A program made the position numbers and the translations under genes. From NCBI RefSeq assembly GCF_963855985.1, contig NC_087098.1, positions 14,342,501 to 14,406,500 of the forward strand: a stretch of DNA of 64,000 bases, written 5' to 3'. Source of the stretch: Ostrinia nubilalis. Taxonomy: Eukaryota > Arthropoda > Insecta > Lepidoptera > Crambidae. Numbering within the stretch: the stretch's first letter is position 1; each line of letters opens with the position of its first letter. This document shows, piece after piece, positions 43,314 through 52,278 of this stretch. The notes beneath the pieces were generated by a model that was not told the DNA's origin, did not search any database, and saw only the letters and a list, made by a program, of their open reading frames with translations.

Positions 43314-45587
43314 ATGTCTCTGCTTCGCACCCCCCGCGGCGCCGGAGTCAAAACACGCCGACAGTTGAAGGTCGAAGACGAGGCACTCAAGGTTGGCACC
43401 GAAGTGAAAGTGGCAAGTGAAATGCTGAAAAGTGAGTGCAGCCGGTCCACGCGCACGTCCTCTGCAGCACGACGACTCACTATTGAAGCTGCACGTAAGA
43501 GGGCGGAAATCGAAATCGAAGCAGCTGAAGCAGCCGCGAAAGCCGCCGCGGAGGCCGCCGCGAAAAAGGCCGCAATTCGCAAGTCGCTCATTGATATGGA
43601 GCTGAACGCCGACCTTGCCGAGCTCGGCTCGGAGAGATCTGTAATGTCATCGCCTGAGAAAGTTGAGGCCTGGCTTGACACATCACACGTTGAAGCAACA
43701 CGTCGGGAGGAGAATGCCACCTGCACCGCGCCCCAGCAGCGTACTGATATCCAAGAGCTGGCGGCGGCACTCACAGGTGCGATCTCCAACGCTGCCGCAA
43801 CAAACCTCAACGACCAGCTGTTGTCAAGATTGGCCACCTCTAAAGATCTACCCATCTACTACGGTGACCCCCTCGACTGGCTACAGTTCCGCAACGCTTA
43901 TTACGAATCCACTGCGGTATGTAAATACACCTACACTGAAAACATGTGGCGCCTTCGTAAATGCCTACGAGGCGAAGCCAAAGACGCAGTGTCTTCATTA
44001 TTAATTGATTGCACATCACCAAACGAAATAATCGATATATTGGAGCTTCGATTTGGCCGACCTGAAATCGTCATGAATAAAATAGTGGCACAACTGAGAA
44101 AACTACAACCACTGTCACTAAATTACCACACTGAATTGGTGCAGTTTGCGGTCAAAATAAGAAACCACGTAGCAGCGGCGCGAGCTATCAAACAACGCGA
44201 GTACCTACAAAGCCCCGAACTCGTATCTCTCATCGTGTCTAAGTTACCTACGCTACTCGTAACCAAGTGGGCTGACTACGCGTACACGAACAGTGAAGTG
44301 AACGAAAAGCCGAAGTTAGAGTGCCTATCGGACTTTTTATACCTAGAAGCGCAAAAGGTCGCCGCAGCCGGTGTTAGTTTCGTGCAAAATCAATCTGAGC
44401 CCCGACGTAAGCCAGAGTACACTAGAAACACGCACAACAATGTACTCGTGTTAACAAACGACGAACACAACAGCGATAAGTGCAAGTTCTGCAAAACACG
44501 AAAACACTCACTTGAACATTGCATCAAGTTCATTCGAGCTCTACGTAAAGATCGCTGGCGTTTCGCACGTACAGAGAAACTGTGTTTTCAATGCCTACTA
44601 CCACGACACGCCGATACTACGTGCACAGCCCCCGAGTGTGACGTCGAAGGTTGCGGACTAGGCCACCATCGCCTTCTACATTGGTCGAACCCGCGACCCC
44701 AGCTACAGACGGCATCAGAACGCGACGAACAGCGTCTCAGTGAGAGTGAATGTGAAAACGTAAACCACACTACCGCGCTTCAGTGCAACGAGTCCCAAGT
44801 ACTACTGAAAATAGTGCCGGTTACAGTGTTCGGTCCGAAAGGCAGTATGCACACGCACGCCTTGCTAGACGACGGTTCGACCGTATCGTTAATCGCGTCG
44901 CGACTCGCTGATGAGGTTGGACTGCACGGAGCGCCTCATACCATGCGCGCTCGTGGTGCATGGGACAATGAACTATCATGTGATACGGAAATAGTGAACT
45001 TTGAAATCGCGAATAGGGACAATAAGCGTTTTAGTTTACAAGCTAGAAAGATATCTAAGCTCAATTTGCCATTGCAAAGTGTACATAATGTTGATTTTTG
45101 TAAATATAGAGGTGTAAATATTGATTTGTGTAAGTGTAATGCCCAGCCTATGTTGTTAATCGGGCAAGATAATTGCGACCTAATCGCTCCTATTCAGTGC
45201 ATAAGGGGAAAACCAGGTGAGCCATACATGACAAAGACGTGCCTAGGATGGTGCGTGCACGGGACAACAAAAAAGGTAATTGATTCTGTTTGCTTTACCA
45301 CAAACTTGTGTTTTGAATCCCGTGAACCAACTCAAACCGTCGCCGCCTGTTGTAATAATATCGACGCGCTGCCTGGTAGCGCGGTCCCGCTCGCACTCGT
45401 TGCGTGCGAGCAGGCCCCAGTTGGGCCCCGCGTGCATAGCGACGCGCTGGCCGATAGCGCGGCCTCCCTCGCACTCGGTGCGTACGAGCCGCCCCCACTC
45501 GGGCCCCACGCGTCTGCGGACGCCGCACGGTGGTCCCGATTTAATAAAACATGGACATTGATGCTAGAAGCACGAAATTTTTTTTGA
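43314..45587 (+). CDS. BEL/Pao gag-protease polyprotein, interrupted
   Basis: The frame gives 757 codons, of which the first 737 belong to the retroelement and the last 20 or so are read-through into the inserted palindrome. Residues about 30-120 are Ala/Glu/Lys-rich and probably coiled coil. LPIYYGDPLDWLQFRNAY (about residues 178-195) and LRKCLRGEAKDAV mark the DUF1759-type gag domain. CKFCKTRKHSLEHC and CFQCLLPRHADTTC (about 396-440) are cysteine-rich knuckle motifs. ALLDDGSTVSLIA (about 518-530) is the aspartic protease active site with DDG in place of the more usual DSG/DTG. A 26-residue tandem repeat (DALPGSAVPLAL..., DALADSAASLAL...) lies at the end. Function by family: capsid formation, RNA packaging and self-cleavage. 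The frame is broken at 45525 by the nested element and resumes at 47904. Confidence 0.9.
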   Translation: MSLLRTPRGAGVKTRRQLKVEDEALKVGTEVKVASEMLKSECSRSTRTSSAARRLTIEAARKRAEIEIEAAEAAAKAAAEAAAKKAAIRKSLIDMELNADLAELGSERSVMSSPEKVEAWLDTSHVEATRREENATCTAPQQRTDIQELAAALTGAISNAAATNLNDQLLSRLATSKDLPIYYGDPLDWLQFRNAYYESTAVCKYTYTENMWRLRKCLRGEAKDAVSSLLIDCTSPNEIIDILELRFGRPEIVMNKIVAQLRKLQPLSLNYHTELVQFAVKIRNHVAAARAIKQREYLQSPELVSLIVSKLPTLLVTKWADYAYTNSEVNEKPKLECLSDFLYLEAQKVAAAGVSFVQNQSEPRRKPEYTRNTHNNVLVLTNDEHNSDKCKFCKTRKHSLEHCIKFIRALRKDRWRFARTEKLCFQCLLPRHADTTCTAPECDVEGCGLGHHRLLHWSNPRPQLQTASERDEQRLSESECENVNHTTALQCNESQVLLKIVPVTVFGPKGSMHTHALLDDGSTVSLIASRLADEVGLHGAPHTMRARGAWDNELSCDTEIVNFEIANRDNKRFSLQARKISKLNLPLQSVHNVDFCKYRGVNIDLCKCNAQPMLLIGQDNCDLIAPIQCIRGKPGEPYMTKTCLGWCVHGTTKKVIDSVCFTTNLCFESREPTQTVAACCNNIDALPGSAVPLALVACEQAPVGPRVHSDALADSAASLALGAYEPPPLGPHASADAARWSRFNKTWTLMLEARNFF
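45363..45520 (+). repeat. 78-bp in-frame tandem duplication in the BEL/Pao gene
   Basis: GACGCGCTGCCTGGTAGCGC at 45363 and GACGCGCTGGCCGATAGCGC at 45441 begin two 78-bp units with the same reading frame (26 residues each). They diverge by roughly 20%. The nested palindromic element inserted right at the end of the second unit. Confidence 0.85.
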
Positions 45588-46292
45588 TGGTTACTGCTAT
45601 GATAACTAATAAGGCAAAAAAATATTACAATCCTACGACGTCTATTTCGTAGTAAAAAAAAATATATAGATATTTTTTGTATGGAAGAAATTACATTTCT
45701 GTAAATTTTTCGAAATTCTTAAACGATGTCAAGATGCCGATCACACATGTTATAAAACAAGTGATTCTGAGTATTTCATGCGAAGATACTTGTCACTTAT
45801 CTCTGCGTACTTTTGAGTTATCGAGGGTTGAAAAATCGATTTTTTTATATTAAATATTTCCACGAAAAATTGCCAAAATTACAATATGGTATATAAGGGA
45901 CACCTTTGATGACACATAACAACGACTAGAACTCGCGCGCGCTCGTATGCATCAGCTTTTAATAAAATAAAATAAAAAATTAAGGGAAATACTTAATACA
46001 ACGTTGTATGTATAGGTCCGCTGGCCGTCAAAAAGTAGCTTATACGAGAGGTTGCCCAATTTACAATATGTCCATCATTGATAACTCACACAAATATCAT
46101 CTCTCTTTGAAGGATAACAAGATTTTTTTGTATCCAGAAGCTTTTGATAGGATGGAAGTTCATAAATACTCTCTGAAGTGAGAATGAATCTCAAATTGCG
46201 ATATTGCCATTTTGACAAATTACATGATGTAACTAGCGCTAACGTTTATCTTCAGGTAGACACAGTTTTAAGTTCAAACATTGTCTACTATT

Positions 46293-46589
46293 TCACACTG
46301 TTTTTCGTTTTGGAACAGTTCTTTGATTATAGGTAGTCGCTAATTTCGTTTTGTTAGACTCTTTCAGTTTAGCACATAAAGCGTAAACTAATTCCTCCTC
46401 AGAATGATCTAAAAGTGTTAGAGAGCGCCTCTTCTTCTGCAGAAGAAGAATTTTGCATAAATCTTCAAAAGGTTTTTTATTTATACTAAAAGTCGATGGT
46501 TGCACATCTACTTCCGCAGTCTCATCAACTGGAGCGTCTTCCTCGGTGTTAACGTTGTCTATGCGTTGTGTTAACTCGGTAAAAAACAT
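46293..46589 (-). CDS. 98-codon ORF in the left palindrome arm
   Basis: The protein reads MFFTELTQRIDNVNTEEDAP, then an acidic DETAEVDVQPS stretch, SINKKPFEDLCKILLLQKKR, DHSEEELVYALCAKLKES and NQRTVPKRKTV. It is identical in amino acids to the copy at 46837-47133. The pattern FEDL...KRR..L....EEL..A...KL..S resembles a small N-terminal domain often found ahead of transposases of this type in arthropods, but this is from memory and weak. A basic C-terminus might serve nuclear localisation. It starts about 124 bp left of the palindrome centre and reads toward the left end. Function is unknown; expression is not shown. Confidence 0.5.
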   Translation of the reverse strand: MFFTELTQRIDNVNTEEDAPVDETAEVDVQPSTFSINKKPFEDLCKILLLQKKRRSLTLLDHSEEELVYALCAKLKESNKTKLATTYNQRTVPKRKTV

Positions 46590-46836
46590 TTTTTAAATCT
46601 ATATTTTTACATTTCGGCCAGACCATTTCAGACTAAAATGACGAACGTATTGGCATTGAATTGTCTTCCGAAGATTTGAGTAATTATCAAATCATTAAGT
46701 CGTAATTTTACAAGAAATATATCAAAGAAGATATGGTCTGCTTCCAGCAGAGCCCAAAAGACATTTTTGCACCAGAATTCGCATTGGCTAGACTCTGAAA
46801 TTGTCTGGCCGAATTGTAAAAATATAGATTTAAACA

Positions 46837-47133
46837 ATGTTTTTTACCGAGTTAACACAACGCATAGACAACGTTAATACTGAGGAAGACGCTCCAGTTG
46901 ATGAGACTGCGGAAGTAGATGTGCAACCATCGACTTTTAGTATAAATAAAAAACCTTTTGAAGATTTATGCAAAATTCTTCTTCTGCAGAAGAAGAGGCG
47001 CTCTCTAACACTTTTAGATCATTCTGAGGAGGAATTAGTTTACGCTTTATGTGCTAAACTGAAAGAGTCTAACAAAACGAAATTAGCGACTACCTATAAT
47101 CAAAGAACTGTTCCAAAGCGAAAAACAGTGTGA
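46837..47133 (+). CDS. 98-codon ORF in the right palindrome arm
   Basis: This is the mirror copy of the ORF at 46293-46589. Between the two, three nucleotide differences were found and all are silent (Asn AAC/AAT, Thr ACC/ACT, Lys AAA/AAG), while the flanking arm sequence has substitutions and indels. The start is preceded by ATAGATTTAAACA. The two ORFs diverge from the 247-bp spacer, so a shared bidirectional promoter could lie between 46590 and 46836 (inference). No protein family is firmly recognised. Confidence 0.5.
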   Translation: MFFTELTQRIDNVNTEEDAPVDETAEVDVQPSTFSINKKPFEDLCKILLLQKKRRSLTLLDHSEEELVYALCAKLKESNKTKLATTYNQRTVPKRKTV

Positions 47134-47904
47134 AATAGTAGACAATCTTTTAACTTAAAACTGTGTCTACCTGAAGATAAACGTTGGCGCTAGTTACATC
47201 ATGTAATTTGTCAAAATGGCAATATCGCAATTTGAGATTCATTCTCACTTCAGAGAGTATTTATGGGCTTCCATCCAATCAAGAGCTTCTGGAAACAAAA
47301 AAAAACTTGTTATCCTTCAGAGAGAGACGATATTTATGTGAGTTATCAATGATAGACATATTGTAAATTGGGCAACCTCTCGTATAAGCTACTTTTTGAC
47401 GGCCAGCGGACCTATACATACAACGTTGTATTAAGTATTTCCCTTAATTTTTTTTTATTTTAGTTAAAGTTGATGCATACGCGCGCGCGCGACTGCGAGT
47501 CGTTGTTATGTGTCATCAAAAGTGTCCCTTATACACCATATTGTAATTCTGGCAATTTTTCGTGGAAATATTTAATATAAAAAAATCGATTTTTCAACCC
47601 TCGATAACTCAAAAGTACGCAGAGATAAGTGACAAGTATCTTCGCATGAAATACTCAGAATCACTTGTTTTATAACATGTGTGATCGGCATCTTGACATC
47701 GTTAAAGAATTTCGAAAAATTGACAGAAACGTAATTTCTTCCATACAAAAAATATGTATATATTTTTTTTTACTACGAAATAGACGTCGTAGGATTGTAA
47801 TATTTTTTTGCCTTATTAGTTATCATAGCAGTAACCATCAAAAAAATTTTCGTGCCTCTAGCATCAATGTCCATGTTTTATTAAATCGGGACCACTGTGC
47901 GCCG

Positions 47905-48325
47905 CTTACATACCTACGGCGGCGCGCGCGCTCGATCTTACTTGCGACGACGAGATTTTAGGCAATGTAGTAGAGAACTTATCAACTTGTTTAGTTACGA
48001 AATGTACGAACGGAGAATCGTTGCCGCGAACATTTGACACTGTCGAATGTAGTAATAATAGCTTTGTTGATTGTTTAAAACATGATCGATATGTTTATGA
48101 CTTGTTTTAGTTGCAAGAGTTAGTGCACAATAATTATTTGTCTTTAGAATCGATAGGAATAATTAAACAGTGTAAATATAAAGATGATTTACTTGTGTGA
48201 TTAATATTTTAGAAAGTGTAGGTAAACTTGTTGACGGTCTTTGGACCGAGGGCTTGCCGTGGACGCATGACGTCACTAACTTGCCGGACTCTTATTTTGT
48301 TCTATCTATGACTAGGTTATTATGA
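47905..48325 (+). pseudogene. beginning of BEL/Pao pol, broken
   Basis: From 47904 the gag-protease frame continues for 68 codons to TAG at 48108, with GNVVENLSTCLVTK and HDRYVYDLF. After the stop the same frame gives LQELVHNNYLSLESIGI, a BEL/Pao pre-RT signature, up to TGA at 48198. In another frame 48203-48325 gives LVDGLWTEGLPWTHD and LPDSYFVLSMTRLL, the next colinear part. The RT core, RNase H and integrase that should follow are deleted; about 290 bp of AT-rich sequence leads to the polypurine tract. Confidence 0.7.
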
Positions 48326-48624
48326 TTATTTTGTATAAGTTTTAATTTAATGAAAAAATTATTGTGTCACGTTTACTGCGTGCTAATTTAGATGTTATTG
48401 TATTTGTTTACATTTTACCGCGTTTTTAAGACATCGTCCTATCCTAATACCTACCTACTTATGGAAACTGTTAGAACCGCGCGACGCTTGGCTAAGCCGC
48501 GCTTAAGGCAACTGGCACTAAGGTCTGGGACCAACAGCTATGGCTGCGAAGAAGTGACCAGTGAGTGACGCGCGTAGTTTTAACCTTGGTTATGAGTGTC
48601 GCAAAGCGACACTAGGGGGGAGGA

Positions 48625-49190
48625 TGTTGACGATGGCCACCAGAAGTAGGTACTTAAGCTATAACTTCGTATTTTGTATACCTGAAAATTACAAACTAAT
48701 CTACTTATTATTATTAACCTACTAAACTTACCGAAGTCCTGTGACTTACCTTGCATTTTGTTTGTATAGCCTGAATTGTATCTATGTTTAAGCTACGAGT
48801 ATATTTACATCGTAGTAATAATATGTAAACTGTAAGCCGACCACATAACTTACACTGTATGTGATTTTGGAACATTAAATAAGTAAGCGAATCTGGGTGC
48901 GCGCGTAGGTAATAATATTATCGCGCGCCTAGAACATTCCGAGCTAGCCGTTAGCAATGCGGCCCGCTGATTGGCCGGAGGCCTCTCGCCTTTTATGGTG
49001 AGAAGCTTCTAGCGGCTCACCGCGCCGCACACGCGGCGGCCGAGAGCCGCCAGTCGTCGTCGTGATCCAATAACTTCCGCGAACGCACGTACGCACCCCC
49101 GGACGCGCCTTTCGGTTATTTTCACTTACAAACTGGACTTTCATTTCATTATTCATCTCATCGTTCACCCATCGACCTACATCGCCTACA
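48625..49190 (+). repeat. 3' LTR of the BEL/Pao element
   Basis: It begins TGTTGACGATGGCCACCAGA directly after the polypurine tract and ends CATCGCCTACA directly before the ATACC duplication. 48625-49062 is identical to 42698-43135 by direct comparison. 49063-49190 is only patchily similar to 43136-43258 (shared GCGAACG, CGGACGCGCCTT, CTGGACTTTCATTTCATT). Confidence 0.94.
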
Positions 49191-49207
49191 ATACCCATAA
49201 ATTTCAG

Positions 49208-49267
49208 CGCTCCTAATAGTTGGAAACCAAGAAATTTTACAAGCGAGCGAATCAATAGGCGTAAGAG
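49208..49267 (+). CDS. candidate 60-bp internal exon of an unknown gene
   Basis: The segment is bounded by ATAAATTTCAG and the consensus donor GTAAGTATTT. One frame, with split codons at both ends, reads LLIVGNQEILQASESIGVR, a composition unlike the surrounding AT-rich DNA. The other frames contain TAA or TAG. No flanking exon was found and the protein is not recognised. The BEL/Pao target duplication ends only 12 bp before it. Chance is possible for so short a frame. Confidence 0.28.
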
Positions 49268-50610
49268 GTAAGTATTTTTAAACAGTTAAGGTATCTTTTT
49301 TCATAATGTTGCATCTTACGAGCGTATTTACAATATACATTTAAATTTCGTTTATTATGAAGAAGTAACATGCATCGACAAGCCTGATAAAATCTGTCTC
49401 ATGTCGCTCCGACATGTGCCCCCTACAGCTCTGATCTTGCGCCACTGCCATCCCCGATTCACTGCTTTAGGCCAGGTATGCGCTACCGGCTTGCAGCCAA
49501 GTAGATGACCATTCCTGACTCTTAAGAACATGGGCATAAAGACCATTACAGTGTCCTGGTGCTGGCTACACTGATAAATATTTCTGTCGATATAAACAGC
49601 TTCCGTGCGCGTTACAACAGCTATCGCACTTTTAAGTCTCGCAATTTGTATTAACGGACTAATGGTGAACGCATAGTGTAGCTAGTAGCTTTGTGATGAG
49701 CAAATAATAAATTAATCGCCCTTTTATTTGAATTGAATTTGATCGATGACTCGTTAACTTGTAAAAAAATTAGGCACCTAATTATTTGTAGTACCAACTT
49801 GTTATGTTTATGATACATGCTGTTAACGACTTACCTTCCTGTTGAAGCGTTTTGTTATTCAATTTCGCAGTCATACAAAATGACAATTTCGAACCTAAGA
49901 AATTCTTCGAATAGAATGTCATGGCATAGATATTTGGATTACAAACTACAGAAGAAATACAAAACTAACTAATTACAGAAATCTAAAGTTAAATTTAACT
50001 GGAACTTGAAGTAATGTAATGCCGAAAAGGCTTCCCACTCCGCATTACATATCTATTTTATGCTTTCTTTCTTATCGTAAAGAAAGCATCATAGGCATAG
50101 CACCACGACCCTGGTTTTCAATATTCGCCTGCGTACTTACCTCCTCAGTAATGGAGAGGCGCAGCCATTCACTGTTTTCATGGTAGTTGCCTAATTAATT
50201 ATTTGCCGTAAATTAATATCTGTACCTACTATAAGGTAATTTACTTTCATTGAGGTAATTTCAGCATACCTACCTACTGTAACCCTTATTATAGTAGGTA
50301 AATACCTAGTAGAGACTACAAATTTAATTTGTCATAATTGCAACGATAATTTTATCTTACCTACGTTAGGTATTGAGGTTTTCCTTAAAAACGTATTTAT
50401 TTATGGTAGCTGTGTTAAAGTGCACACTTCTATTATTCATCATTAGACCGGGACAACTATGCTGAAAAGCTATTATGGTTTATCCTGTATCTTGAAAATA
50501 GATGCCATGAAATATCGCAATAAGATATAAAAATAACTCCAAATCATAGTCAACTTTTTGTCTTGCCAGTTCGAATCATTTCTTTTCGCTCTGCTAGCCA
50601 AGACTGAATT
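49268..50610. other. intergenic or intronic sequence, nothing recognised
   Basis: A denser block at 49370-49560 (GCATCGACAAGCCTGATAAA, CATGTCGCTCCGACATGTGC) may be a repeat, but no second copy is in the window. The rest is AT-rich with many GTAGGTA words. Confidence 0.4.
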
Positions 50611-52278
50611 AAGGTAAGTGCCCCCTACTTCGGTATATTAAGGCTCTTACGACTTTAACATTTTATTTAAAAATAACCAAGCATGATATCAGTATGAAAG
50701 CTTTTGTATGCTAAACTTTGGTCTTTTGACAGTAAGTTAATACATAATTTATAGTTATATAGTTTGAACTTTTTTTTATATGAATTTTTCTGCGGACCTC
50801 TTGTTTGGATCCTGTTTCGTGACAAAATTTTGCTCTGTTTCTAAGTTCGTGAACTCATGTCCCCTATTTCGGGATAAGGTTTTATGCATCCAGTTAGGAT
50901 ATTTTAATAATGATTAAGGGTTTAATAAATTTAAAAACGATAATATAAATTTAGAATAAAATAATTATGTGAAATTGACGATATTACTTAACTACTTACT
51001 TGAAATATTCATAAGAAATAATATGAGTCTAGCTGATTTTTAATTCTAACAATATGTGAAAATATTTATATAACCATTAGAAATGTAGGGGTGGGGGGGT
51101 AAACTTACCCCCCCCCCCCCCCTTCGTATCCATAAAATTTTGATTTTTTATTTCTAGCGATATGTGAAAATATTTATATGACCATTAGATGCCAGGGGTG
51201 GGATTATGAGGAGGAAGGGGGGGGGAGGGGGGGAGGAAATAACCCACCCTTCTTCCCATAATCCCACCCCTGGAGCTGTTTCAAGTGAGGGTAGCCCCCC
51301 CCCCCCATAATAAAAAGTAAGTAATTAATTAATTTTTTAGGTAGGTAGGTATTAAAAACTAAAAAATATGTCAATTTCTTTGATGGTATGTGTCATAAAA
51401 GTACCTAACACCATACATTTATATATCACGAACTTGGAAAAAAGTAACAATAATACGGTTCCTTGTTTCGTGATACTGATTATTCCAAATTCCCCAAGTA
51501 AAATTCATGGATTATTGTCAAAATGTGTCAATTAACTATTATCTATCCCATATACAATACAAATAAACAAAGATAAATAAAACAAATCGAAATAAAACCA
51601 AAATTATGCTGGTACTACTTATGCTAATTTATCCTAAAATTGGTCATTTATGTGAACTTCAAACTCGTGTCATATAAATTCTAGTGAACGAAACTTATAC
51701 CGAATTTAGACCATGAGAAACTTAAATAAATGCATTATTTGTTTCATAACTTACATTTAAATTATCATAAATAATTATTTAAAAACCAAGCATCAAAATG
51801 TTATCCATAATATCCTTGAATCGGTAGTGTTACGAAATAGGGGACACCCGAAAAATAATATGTACGCTATTTCGTGAGTCAATTAATCGCAATTTTAAAG
51901 GAATTCTACGTTTTCATATAACTTTTTTCTAAGCCAAATCAATTGTCAAGGAACACATGAAACCACTATTACAAGTTTTATTTAAATGGACGTTCCTTCG
52001 CCTTTTTATAAGCTTAAGAAGTTGGAGCGCTAACCTTACGGTGAGAGCGACCTTTGCAAGCCGCACGGATGTTTTTGGCTCTCTGAGAGTTTGAAGCTTC
52101 GTATTGCTCTCATTTTTGGCGCCACAATGTTTGTACTTGGTTTTTTAGATAGCTTAAATAATAGAGTTTTTGTAGTAATGAAGAATTTTTATAAATAATA
52201 TTCCATTTGCTTATTATTTGAGCTAGAAAAAAAACTTACGAACTTACGTACTATCACGAACTAGTAGCCGTTTACCTT
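50611..52278. mobile_element. possible 1.67-kb element with AAGGTAA ends and ATTTCGTGA sub-repeats
   Basis: The left end AAGGTAAGTGCCCCCTACTTCGG and right end (complement) AAGGTAAACGGCTACTAGTTCGTG are partly inverted. Inside, the word TTTCGTGA or its complement recurs (about 50815, 50848, 51428, 51470, 51838 and 51881), often beside CCCCTATTTCG. Such repeated sub-terminal words are typical of transposase-binding sites. The target duplication is unclear (perhaps ATT), so the boundaries are provisional. Confidence 0.42.
51010..51316. repeat. duplicated 100-bp unit with long G and C homopolymers and a hairpin
   Basis: Two units share ATATGTGAAAATATTTATAT and ACCATTAGA (about 51053 and 51162). 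C runs of about 15 and 13 (51107-51121, 51295-51306) and G-rich purine runs (51215-51236) alternate. CCAGGGGTGGGATTATG (51193) and CATAATCCCACCCCTGG (51257) are a perfect 17-bp inverted repeat enclosing the G-run. Confidence 0.75.

Larger units (their letters stand above)
45526..47899. mobile_element. 2374-bp palindromic Transib-like transposon
   Basis: The ends are CACGGTGGTCCCGATTTAAT and, inverted, CACAGTGGTCCCGATTTAAT. CGCCG lies on both sides (45521-45525, 47900-47904). Transib elements, relatives of RAG1, are known for CACWRTG-type ends resembling the RSS heptamer and 5-bp duplications with a CGNCG preference; both match. Nearly the entire element is two arms of about 1.1 kb, inverted complements with a few percent difference. 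They are separated by a unique centre of about 150 bp (46640-46785). Each arm has one 98-codon ORF pointing outward. No RAG1-core-like DDE transposase is present. Excision restores the retroelement reading frame. Confidence 0.8.
42693..49195 (+). mobile_element. BEL/Pao LTR retrotransposon, pol-deleted, with nested palindromic transposon
   Basis: The whole element is bounded by the 5-bp duplication ATACC (42693-42697, 49191-49195). In order it has a 5' LTR (561 bp), a primer-binding site, a gag-protease frame opened at 43314, a 2374-bp inserted palindrome, the remnant beginning of pol, a polypurine tract AGGGGGGAGGA (48613-48624) and a 3' LTR (566 bp). LTRs begin TGTTGACG and end CTACA. Reverse transcriptase core, RNase H and integrase are missing, so it can move only with help. 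Gag and aspartic protease have BEL/Pao character. The element was inserted in the same orientation as the flanking genes. Confidence 0.93.
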
